From contig BEIR01000024.1 in the NCBI GenBank assembly GCA_002898855.1, positions 1 through 9,971 on the forward strand: 9,971 nucleotides of DNA, read 5' to 3'. The notes under the pieces were generated by a model. That model saw only the letters and a program-made list of their open reading frames with translations, was not told the origin of the DNA and did not search any database. Of this stretch, positions 1 to 5,111 are shown piece after piece (position 1 is the stretch's first letter; the number at the start of each line of letters is the position of its first letter). This stretch comes from a bacterium HR41 (GTDB taxonomy: Bacteria > Actinomycetota > Thermoleophilia > Solirubrobacterales > Thermoleophilaceae). The position numbers and the translations under genes were made by a program.

Positions 1-1
1 C

Positions 2-433
2 GAAGGCGCGCTCGGGGTCGTCCTCAACCGGCGCGCCGACGTGCGCGTGGCCGATTCCGTTCCCGCCCTGGCGGAGCTCGGTTTTGGCGAGGAGCCGGTG
101 CTGATCGGCGGGCCGGTGCAGCCCACAGCGGTTATCGCCCTCGGGGAGTTCGGCGACCCCGAGGAGGCGAGCTCGATCGTGGTGGGGACCCTGGGCGTGC
201 TCGACCCCGAGCGTCCACCGGAGACCGTATCGCGCATCCGCGTCTACGCCGGGTACGCAGGGTGGGCTCCCGGTCAGCTCGAACGCGAGCTTGAACAAGA
301 AGCGTGGATCGTCGACAGTGCGAGCCCCGAGGACCCGTTCGTCGAAGGCGACCTCTGGCGGCTCGTCTTGCGCCGCAAGGGTGGTCCCTACGCCTTGCTC
401 GCCACGATGCCGTCGGATCCCGCGCTCAACTGA
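2..433 (+). CDS. YqgE/AlgH family protein (DUF179), 5' end cut off by window
   Basis: This frame is open from the first bases of the window, so the true start lies upstream and about 143 C-terminal residues are visible of a family that usually has about 185. Conserved family segments appear in order: GALGVVLNR near the window edge, then LIGGPV, then RVYAGYAGWAPGQLE, then LWRLVLRRKGG and the terminal PSDPALN. YqgE/AlgH is a small cytosolic alpha/beta protein. AlgH was named for an effect on alginate regulation in Pseudomonas, but its biochemical role is not established. The gene ends with TGA, and crcB starts 32 bases later on the same strand, so the two may share a transcript. The family assignment is firm and the function is unknown. 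Confidence 0.9.
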   Translation, partial: EGALGVVLNRRADVRVADSVPALAELGFGEEPVLIGGPVQPTAVIALGEFGDPEEASSIVVGTLGVLDPERPPETVSRIRVYAGYAGWAPGQLERELEQEAWIVDSASPEDPFVEGDLWRLVLRRKGGPYALLATMPSDPALN

Positions 434-465
434 CAGCGGTTCGATCCTGCGATCATCGACAGGCC

Positions 466-837
466 GTGCGCTTTGTCGTCGTCGCCGCTTTCGGAGCGCT
501 CGGGGCGCTCAGCCGCTACGCCGTGGATGGCGCGATATCGCGCGCCGCGCAGGGTCAGTTCCCGATCGGCACGCTCGTTATCAACGTGGTCGGATCGTTC
601 GCGCTCGGCGCGCTTGTCGAGCTAACGACCAACCGCATGGTGCTCCCTGCCGAGTGGCGCATAGCCCTCGGCGTCGGATTTCTCGGCGCGTTCACGACCT
701 TCTCGACGTTCAGCTACGAGACCGTGCGGATGCTCGAGTCCGGTGCCCTTGCGCAGGCGGTGCTAAACGTTGTGGCGTCGGTGGTTCTCGGTGTGGCGGC
801 GGCGCTGTTCGGCGTCGCGGTGGCGTGGGCGGTGTGA
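466..837 (+). CDS. crcB: Fluoride ion channel CrcB/Fluc
   Basis: The product is a 123-residue membrane protein. Fluc channels work as antiparallel dimers that let fluoride leave the cytoplasm. Four hydrophobic segments are visible at about residues 3-20, 33-52, 65-82 and 95-122. Family signatures include GALSRY in the first segment and GTLVINVVGSFALG in the second, with the pore Asn at residue 40. The third segment contains GAFTTFSTFSYE, the helix break that binds the central sodium ion, with the pore phenylalanines at 79 and 82. The GTG at 466 is chosen because it places the first helix immediately after the start. The open frame runs further upstream, but that part overlaps yqgE and is Arg-rich without family similarity. 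The ribosome binding site is weak. The stop overlaps the next start as GTGA, so coupling to the DUF190 gene is likely. Confidence 0.93.
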   Translation: MRFVVVAAFGALGALSRYAVDGAISRAAQGQFPIGTLVINVVGSFALGALVELTTNRMVLPAEWRIALGVGFLGAFTTFSTFSYETVRMLESGALAQAVLNVVASVVLGVAAALFGVAVAWAV

Positions 838-1259
838 AAGCGGTGCGGATCGAGGGGCCAGGCAAGCTTCTGCGGATCTTCGTCGGCGAGTCCGATCGCT
901 ACGGCGGCAAGCCGCTCTACCAGGCGATCGTCGAGACACTCCGCGAGCGCGGCCTCGCCGGTGCCACGGTGCTGCGCGGGATCGAGGGCTTCGGGGCGCA
1001 CAGCCGGATCCACACTTTCCGCTTGCTGCGGCTGTCGGAGGACCTGCCGGTGGTGATCGAGGTCGTCGACAGCGCCGAGCGCATCGACGCGATCATCCCC
1101 GTGCTCGACGAGATGGTCGAGGAGGGGCTAGTAACGGTCGAGCCGGTGGAGGTGATCGCTTACCGCAGCGGTGGTCGTGGCGTTCGCGGTGGTGCGGAGA
1201 GCGAGGGTGCGAAGAGGGCGGGGCAGAAAGCGTCCGAGAGCGAGCGTGAGGACGCTTGA
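834..1259 (+). CDS. DUF190 family protein (PII-like fold), partner of CrcB
   Basis: The product has 141 residues. The first 110 match the DUF190 family (COG1993): KLLRIFVGESDR, GGKPLYQAIVETLRERG, LAGATVLRGIEGFG and LPVVIEVVDS follow in the expected order. DUF190 proteins have a PII-like ferredoxin fold and often sit beside or are fused to crcB, which suggests a regulatory or accessory role for the fluoride channel. No ligand is established for this group. The GTG start at 834 overlaps the crcB stop by four bases, so translational coupling is likely. After residue 110 there is an unusual tail of about 30 residues rich in Gly, Ser, Glu, Arg and Lys, probably disordered and not part of the conserved domain. 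It could be lineage-specific or simply read-through to the next stop. Confidence 0.88.
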   Translation: MKAVRIEGPGKLLRIFVGESDRYGGKPLYQAIVETLRERGLAGATVLRGIEGFGAHSRIHTFRLLRLSEDLPVVIEVVDSAERIDAIIPVLDEMVEEGLVTVEPVEVIAYRSGGRGVRGGAESEGAKRAGQKASESEREDA

Positions 1260-1268
1260 AGCCTGGCT

Positions 1269-1295
1269 AGTGGCGACGAAGCCACCGCAGCCACT
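1269..1295. terminator. Possible bidirectional hairpin between DUF190 gene and tRNA-Val
   Basis: AGTGGC at 1269-1274 is complementary to GCCACT at 1290-1295. A shorter alternative hairpin pairs GTGGC at 1270-1274 with GCCAC at 1281-1285. The two flanking genes converge here, so a shared terminator would make sense. No T-run follows on either strand, so intrinsic termination is not well supported. Confidence 0.22.
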
Positions 1296-1313
1296 CGCGA
1301 GGCTGCGCGACAG

Positions 1314-1385
1314 TGGGCGCGGCTGGACTCGAACCAGCGACCTCTCCCGTGTGAGGGGAGCGCTCTCCCACTGAGCTACGCGCCC
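1314..1385 (-). tRNA. tRNA-Val(CAC)
   Basis: Read on the minus strand, this folds as a complete 72-base tRNA. The acceptor stem GGGCGCG/CGCGCCC is perfect over seven pairs. The D arm is GCTC-AGTGGGA-GAGC. The anticodon stem CTCCC/GGGAG encloses the loop CTCACAC, which gives anticodon CAC for valine codon GTG. A five-base variable loop AGGTC follows, then the T arm GCTGG-TTCGAGT-CCAGC, and the discriminator base is A, as usual for tRNA-Val. The 3' CCA is not encoded and must be added after transcription. A promoter-like sequence lies about ten bases upstream of the 5' end. Confidence 0.96.
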
Positions 1386-1395
1386 GCGCCAGCGC

Positions 1396-1422
1396 AGTCT
1401 AGCTGCGCACGGTGGTTGTCAC
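1396..1422 (-). promoter_or_regulatory. Probable promoter of tRNA-Val
   Basis: On the minus strand a -10 hexamer TAGACT (1401-1396) ends ten bases before the mature tRNA 5' end. A -35-like GTGACA (1422-1417) lies 15 bases upstream of it, a somewhat short spacer. This fits a housekeeping sigma factor promoter for a stable RNA. Confidence 0.45.
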
Positions 1423-1469
1423 GGTGATGCAGCAGCCGTGCGTCAGCGGTGCGGGCGGCGGTCGCGGTG

Positions 1470-1475
1470 TATTCT
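1470..1475 (+). promoter_or_regulatory. -10 box of the SRP RNA promoter
   Basis: TATTCT fits the TAnnnT pattern and lies just upstream of the 5' strand of the closing helix of the SRP RNA (1480), which places the transcription start at about 1480-1483. I see no good TTGACA-like -35 at the standard spacing. Confidence 0.5.
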
Positions 1476-1479
1476 CGCC

Positions 1480-1758
1480 GTGGACCGTGCTAGGCGGGGA
1501 GGTAGCGGTGCCCTGTCACCCGCAATCCGCTCTAGCGGGGCCGAATTCCCGTCCGAGGGGTGCGGCTCCCGGGTTCGGTCGCGCCGCCGGAAGGCGTCGA
1601 TGGCCGGGTCCCGCGCGGTCGGCGCCCGCGAACCAGGTCAGGTCCGGGAGGAAGCAGCCTTAAGCGGTAGCGCCTTCGCGCCGCGGACAAGCCTGGCCGG
1701 AGTCGGACGACGGTGTCGGCCTCTGGGGGCGGCTTCGAAGGCGGGTGCACGGTCCACT
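1480..1758 (+). ncRNA. ffs: Signal recognition particle RNA, large bacterial type with Alu domain
   Basis: SRP RNA binds Ffh and targets signal-peptide-bearing ribosomes to FtsY and the SecYEG translocon. The S-domain apical stem is unmistakable: GGTCAGGTCC at 1636-1645, a GNRA loop GGGA at 1646-1649 (GGAA is commoner) and GGAAGCAGCC at 1650-1659. The 5' part carries the Alu-domain core seen in Bacillus scRNA: GGGGAGGTAGCGGTG, ACCCGCAATCCGCTCTAGC and GGGCCGAATTCCC-like segments between about 1494 and 1552. The two ends close in an exact 11-base-pair helix, GTGGACCGTGC (1480-1490) with GCACGGTCCAC (1747-1757). Total length is about 280 bases, matching the large form rather than the roughly 110-base 4.5S form. 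The neighbouring dnaX-ybaB-recR order mirrors the B. subtilis scr locus. Ends are set by the closing helix and may be off by a few bases. Confidence 0.93.
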
Positions 1759-1763
1759 CTTTT
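1747..1763 (+). terminator. Probable 3' end and T-run of SRP RNA
   Basis: The 3' strand of the SRP RNA closing helix (1747-1757) is followed directly by TCTTTT at 1758-1763, a T-rich run rare in this sequence. The long closing helix could act as the terminator stem. Nothing else recognisable lies between here and the ridA stop at 1811. Confidence 0.4.
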
Positions 1764-1810
1764 CCCCGCCGCCGCGCGCTCGCCACCTGCGGGATCCGCC
1801 GCCGAGTGGG

Positions 1811-2206
1811 CTAGGCGAGCGCGACGATCGCGTCGATTTCGATCGCCGCCCCACGCGGCAGCGCTGCGACCCCGACCGCTGCCCGTGCCGGCGCGTGACC
1901 CCCGAGCTCGGCGAAGAAGCCCTCGTACGCCTCGTTGATCTCGCCGAAACGAGCGAGCTCGGTGGTGTAGACGGTGAGTCTGAGCGCTCGGCGTAGCGAG
2001 GTGCCGGCGGCTTGGCAGACCGCCTCGAGGTTCTCGAGGCAGCGCCGCGTCTGGTCGCCCAGATCGAGCTTGACCAGCTCGCCGGTGCTCGGATCGAGCG
2101 GCAGCTGTCCCGAGCAGTACAGCACTGTGCCGTGGGCGATCGCTTGGCTGTAGGGGCCGATCGCTCGTGGTGCGTTCGCGCTCTCGACGGTTCGGATCTC
2201 GGTCAT
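1811..2206 (-). CDS. ridA: RidA family 2-iminobutanoate/2-iminopropanoate deaminase
   Basis: The product has 131 residues, the normal size for the RidA/YjgF/YER057c family. RidA is a cytosolic trimer that hydrolyses reactive enamine/imine intermediates released by PLP enzymes such as threonine dehydratase, protecting other PLP enzymes. Signatures are GPYSQAI (17-23), CSGQLPLDP (31-39), QTRRCLENLEAV (52-63), INEAYEGFF (90-98), then PARAAVGVAALP with the substrate-carboxylate Arg at 108, and AIEIDAIVAL with Glu at 123. The ATG at 2206 is chosen because the family normally begins a few residues before this point. A weak AAGG lies just upstream. The open frame continues far upstream, but that part is antisense to dnaX. 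The gene is divergent from dnaX with almost no spacer, and it separates the SRP RNA from dnaX. Confidence 0.94.
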   Translation of the reverse strand: MTEIRTVESANAPRAIGPYSQAIAHGTVLYCSGQLPLDPSTGELVKLDLGDQTRRCLENLEAVCQAAGTSLRRALRLTVYTTELARFGEINEAYEGFFAELGGHAPARAAVGVAALPRGAAIEIDAIVALA

Positions 2207-2211
2207 CGCCT

Positions 2212-2217
2212 TAGCAT
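2212..2217 (+). promoter_or_regulatory. Candidate -10 box for dnaX
   Basis: TAGCAT fits TAnnnT and ends ten bases before the preferred dnaX ATG at 2228, so the transcript would have little or no leader. It lies in the tiny gap between the divergent ridA and dnaX starts. No clear -35 is visible; that position would lie inside ridA. Confidence 0.3.
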
Positions 2218-2227
2218 GCACACGCGG

Positions 2228-4030
2228 ATGCGTTCCCTCTACCGCCGCCACCGGCCGCGCACGTTCGACGAGGTAGTCGGACAGGAGCACGTGGTACGCA
2301 CGCTGCGCAACGCGATTGCGCGCGACCGCGTGCACCACGCCTACCTGTTCGTCGGTTCGCGCGGAACCGGCAAAACGAGCATGGCGAAACTGCTCGCCTG
2401 CGCGCTCAACTGCCAAGGGGCGCCGCGCGCCGACTTCGATCCCGACGATCCGCGCTGTCGCGCGATCATGGCCGGCGGTTCGATGGACGTCGTCGAGATC
2501 GACGCCGCCTCGCACAACTCGGTCGACGACATCCGCGAGCTGCGCGAGAGCATCCACTTGGCGCCGATGGAGGGCGGCCGCCGCGTCTACATCCTCGACG
2601 AGGCGCACATGCTCTCGACGGCCGCCTGGAACGCGTTTCTCAAAACGCTCGAAGAGCCGCCGCCGCACATCGTTTTCGTGCTCTGCACCACCGAAGCGCA
2701 CAAGGTGCCGGCGACGATCGTCGATCGCTGTCACCGCTTCGACTTCACGCGACCGAGCGCCGATCAGTTGCGCGCGGTGTTGCGCAGGGTGGCCGAAAAA
2801 GAGGGGATCTTGGCTCCCGACACGGTGCTTGCGCTGGTGGCACGGGCGGCGAACGGCAGCTTTCGCGACGCCCTCGGCACGCTCGAGCAGCTCGTCGCCT
2901 ACTGCGGCGATCAGCTCGACGCGGAAGCGGTACGCGACCTCTTGGGTTTCGGGAACAGCGAGGAGGTCGCCGAGGTCGCCGAGGCCGCGATCGCCGGCGA
3001 TGCCGCCAGGGCGCTGCGCGCGCTAGCCGCGGTTTGCGAGCGCGGGCGCGATCCCGAGCGCTTCGCGCGCGAGCTCGGCGACCACTTTCGCTTGCTGCTC
3101 GTCGCGCGCGCGAGCGGCGAGCTGCCCGCCGCTGTCGGCCTAACCGAAGAGGAGAGCGCGCGCATCGTCGACCAGGCGGCGCGCTGCCCCACGTGGGTGA
3201 GCGCGCGCATGCTCGATCTCCTCGCGGAAGCGCTCGCACGGGTGCGCGAGGGCGGCGAGCCCCGCCTGCAGCTCGAGCTGGCGCTTGTCAAAGCGTGCGA
3301 CCGCACGAGCGAGCCAACGCTCCACGCGTTGATGCGGCGTATCGAGGATCTAGAGCGCCGTGTTGCCGGCGGCCCGGGGACGGCGAGCGGCACGGCGGTC
3401 GGCGCCGCAAGCCGCGAGAGCGCGGCGAGGGCGATCGAAGTCACCGTCGGCGCGGGAGCGCGCTCCAACAGAGCACACGATGCGCAGCCCCCCGCGGCCA
3501 GTGAAGAGCCGAGCGGAGGCGTGAGCCCTGTCGGCGACGACCGTAGCGAGGGCGCTAGCGGCGCCCACCCCGAGGCGAGCGCTGCCGGTGGCGAAGGCCG
3601 GGTCGCGAGCGCGCCGCCGGCGCCTGCCTCGCCGCGCAGCGACGCCGCCACGACCAGTGGCGGCGTGACCCTGGCGACGATCGTGGAGCTCTGGCCAGCG
3701 CTGTGCGAGGCCGCTCGCGAGCACAACCACATGCTCTCGCACTGGCTTGCCCAAGCACGACCATCGTTGCTGGAGGATGGCCAGCTCACCGTCACGTTCC
3801 CCGAGACGATCAGCTTCGGGTTCCGCAAGGTGAAAGAGCAGCGCGAGCGCGTCGTCGAGCTCTTGCGCGGTCTCGTCGGTGCGCCCGTGGCCGTGCGTTT
3901 CGAGGTGGCGGCCGCGGAATCGTGCGCGTCCGGCAGAGATCGACTCACCGACGACGAGGTCGTGGAGGTGTTGAAACGCGAGCTCGACGCGCGCGAGCTC
4001 GGCGAAAGCGAAGAAGAGGAGGGGACGTGA
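2228..4030 (+). CDS. dnaX: DNA polymerase III subunit gamma/tau
   Basis: The product has 600 residues and is the AAA+ clamp-loader subunit that loads the beta clamp at replication forks. Residues 4-20 show LYRRHRPRTFDEVVGQE. Walker A is GSRGTGKT (43-50), Walker B is VYILDEAH (120-127), sensor 1 is CTTE (153-156), the arginine-finger motif is DRCHRFDF (167-173, usually SRC), and sensor 2 is GSFRDAL (210-216). The zinc module is unusual: Cys62 and Cys77 remain, but the two middle ligands are Asp71 and Asp74 at exact Cys4 spacing. Residues 383-478 are an Ala/Gly/Ser/Pro-rich linker. From 479 a tau-type C-terminal domain begins (TLATIVELWPALCEAA). The ATG at 2228 gives a family-typical N-terminus; an ATG at 2216 would add four residues. 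The stop overlaps the ybaB start as GTGA. No slippery heptamer for a gamma form is seen. Confidence 0.96.
   Translation: MRSLYRRHRPRTFDEVVGQEHVVRTLRNAIARDRVHHAYLFVGSRGTGKTSMAKLLACALNCQGAPRADFDPDDPRCRAIMAGGSMDVVEIDAASHNSVDDIRELRESIHLAPMEGGRRVYILDEAHMLSTAAWNAFLKTLEEPPPHIVFVLCTTEAHKVPATIVDRCHRFDFTRPSADQLRAVLRRVAEKEGILAPDTVLALVARAANGSFRDALGTLEQLVAYCGDQLDAEAVRDLLGFGNSEEVAEVAEAAIAGDAARALRALAAVCERGRDPERFARELGDHFRLLLVARASGELPAAVGLTEEESARIVDQAARCPTWVSARMLDLLAEALARVREGGEPRLQLELALVKACDRTSEPTLHALMRRIEDLERRVAGGPGTASGTAVGAASRESAARAIEVTVGAGARSNRAHDAQPPAASEEPSGGVSPVGDDRSEGASGAHPEASAAGGEGRVASAPPAPASPRSDAATTSGGVTLATIVELWPALCEAAREHNHMLSHWLAQARPSLLEDGQLTVTFPETISFGFRKVKEQRERVVELLRGLVGAPVAVRFEVAAAESCASGRDRLTDDEVVEVLKRELDARELGESEEEEGT
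4017..4022 (+). promoter_or_regulatory. Strong Shine-Dalgarno for ybaB inside the dnaX 3' end
   Basis: AGGAGG lies within the Glu-rich last codons of dnaX, four bases before the ybaB GTG at 4027. It is a canonical site in a window where most starts have weak ones, and it supports this start together with the GTGA overlap. Confidence 0.6.
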
Positions 4031-4374
4031 AGAAGGGCAAGCAGCCGAACCTCGGTGATCTCGTCAAGCAGGCGCAGCGTCTGCAGGCCGAGGTGGCGAA
4101 GGCGCAAGAGGAGCTCAAGGCGGCGACCGTCGAGGCCAGCGCCGGAGGCGGCATGGTGCGGGCGGTGGTGAGTGGCGATCTCGAGTTGCGCGAGCTGCAC
4201 ATCGACCCGCGTGCGATCGATCCCGACGATGCTGAGATCGTCGCCGAGATGGTCATGGCCGCGGTCAACGAGGCGCTGCGCAGCGCCCAGGAGCTCGCCA
4301 ACCGCAAACTCGGCGCGGCGACCGGCGGTCTCGCCGGCATGCTCCCTGGCGAGCTCGGCCTGCCGCCCTTCTAA
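4027..4374 (+). CDS. YbaB/EbfC family nucleoid-associated protein
   Basis: The product has 115 residues. YbaB/EbfC proteins are small dimers that bind DNA with little sequence preference and are commonly encoded between dnaX and recR, as here. Visible family features are LGDLVKQAQRLQAEVAKAQEEL (9-30, predicted coiled coil), GGGMVRAVVSGDLELRELHID (40-60) and LVxxAVNEAL-like sequence around 74-84, followed by a Gly/Leu-rich C-terminus ending in LPPF. The GTG start at 4027 overlaps the dnaX stop and is preceded by AGGAGG, so the start is well supported. recR follows 15 bases after the stop. A nucleoid or repair-associated role is inferred from family and context. Confidence 0.93.
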   Translation: MKKGKQPNLGDLVKQAQRLQAEVAKAQEELKAATVEASAGGGMVRAVVSGDLELRELHIDPRAIDPDDAEIVAEMVMAAVNEALRSAQELANRKLGAATGGLAGMLPGELGLPPF

Positions 4375-4389
4375 GCTCGCCGCGAGCGG

Positions 4390-5016
4390 ATGGCCGAGGC
4401 ACCGCTGGGCACGCGAACCCAGGCTGACGCGCTCGAGCGCGCGATCACCGAGCTCTCGCGTCTCCCTGGCATCGGCCGCCGCACCGCTCAGCGGCTCGCC
4501 TTCTTCTTGCTCGGGCGCAGCGAGCCCGAGGTGGCAGCGCTCGCCGAAGCGCTGCTCGACCTCAAACGGCGGATCGGCGAATGCCGCGTCTGTTTCAACT
4601 TCGCCGAGGGCGAGCTCTGCGCCGTGTGCTCCGACGAGCGCCGCGAGCGCGGCCTGATCTGTGTCGTCGAACAGCCCAGCGACATCTTCACGATCGAGCG
4701 GAGCGGCGAGTTCCGCGGCCGCTACCACGTTCTCGGCGGTGCCCTGTCACCGATCGACGGTGTCGACGTCGAAGATCTCCGTTTCGAGCAGCTTTTCGAA
4801 CGCATCGCCCGCGAGCGACCGCAAGAGGTGGTGATCGCCACTAACGCCACGACTACCGGCGAGGCGACCGCCCTCTACCTTGCCGAGGAACTGCACCGGC
4901 GCTTCCCCGAGCTGCGCGTGACCCGGCTCGCGAGCGGCTTGCCGGCCGGTGCCGACCTCGAGTACGCCGACGAGCTGACCGTGAGCCGCGCCCTGCGTGG
5001 CCGGTACGCGCTGTAG
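4390..5016 (+). CDS. recR: Recombination mediator protein RecR
   Basis: The product has 208 residues, close to the usual 200. RecR works with RecO (and RecF) to load RecA on SSB-coated single-stranded DNA at gaps. Domains in order are a helix-hairpin-helix around LSRLPGIGRRTAQRLAF (22-38), a Cys4 zinc finger with Cys65, Cys68, Cys77 and Cys80, and a Toprim domain from about 89 to 185. The Toprim domain begins with LICVVEQPSDI and contains VVIATNATTTGEATALYL. The C-terminal segment SGLPAGADLEYADELT is the conserved RecR signature, with Ala where Val-Gly residues are commoner. The ATG at 4390 follows ybaB after 15 bases. The Shine-Dalgarno is weak, so translation probably depends on the operon. 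It is the last gene of the dnaX cluster. Confidence 0.96.
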   Translation: MAEAPLGTRTQADALERAITELSRLPGIGRRTAQRLAFFLLGRSEPEVAALAEALLDLKRRIGECRVCFNFAEGELCAVCSDERRERGLICVVEQPSDIFTIERSGEFRGRYHVLGGALSPIDGVDVEDLRFEQLFERIARERPQEVVIATNATTTGEATALYLAEELHRRFPELRVTRLASGLPAGADLEYADELTVSRALRGRYAL

Positions 5017-5047
5017 CGAGCGGCTCGCGCAGAGCCCTGGTCTCGGG

Positions 5048-5053
5048 TAAGCT
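5048..5053 (+). promoter_or_regulatory. Candidate -10 box for the acyltransferase gene
   Basis: TAAGCT fits TAnnnT in the 95-base gap after recR. Transcription from it would give a leader of about 50 bases containing the inverted repeat at 5063-5089. No convincing -35 is present. Confidence 0.25.
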
Positions 5054-5062
5054 GGCGCGGGA

Positions 5063-5089
5063 GCGGCGCTTCCCCACCTAGTGCGCCGC
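5063..5089. repeat. GC-rich inverted repeat downstream of recR
   Basis: GCGGCGC (5063-5069) and GCGCCGC (5083-5089) are exact complements around a 13-base loop. No T-run follows, so it is not a classical terminator. It could be a 3' end stabiliser of the dnaX-recR transcript or a leader hairpin of the next gene. A second small palindrome, CAGCTACTAGCTG, lies at 5089-5101. Confidence 0.35.
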
Positions 5090-5111
5090 AGCTACTAGCT
5101 GTACGTCCGAG

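Noticed and set aside
434..465. Fluoride riboswitch before crcB
   Set aside because: Only 32 bases separate yqgE from crcB, and none of the conserved crcB-motif sequence is present; any such element would lie upstream of the window.
1438..1938. Open frames on both strands over the SRP RNA
   Set aside because: The sequence is explained by SRP RNA with conserved Alu and S-domain motifs; the translations are Arg/Ser-rich and featureless.
2012..2227. Upstream in-frame extension of dnaX
   Set aside because: It lies antisense to the conserved part of ridA, and the DnaX family N-terminus begins at 2228 (or 2216).
2228..4030. Programmed frameshift producing a short gamma form of DnaX
   Set aside because: I found no A-rich slippery heptamer with a downstream stop in the -1 frame like that of E. 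coli.
2911..4728. 605-codon open frame on the minus strand across dnaX, ybaB and recR
   Set aside because: It is antisense to three clearly recognised genes, has Ser/Arg/Ala-rich composition with no family motif, and is the kind of long shadow frame expected at this GC content.
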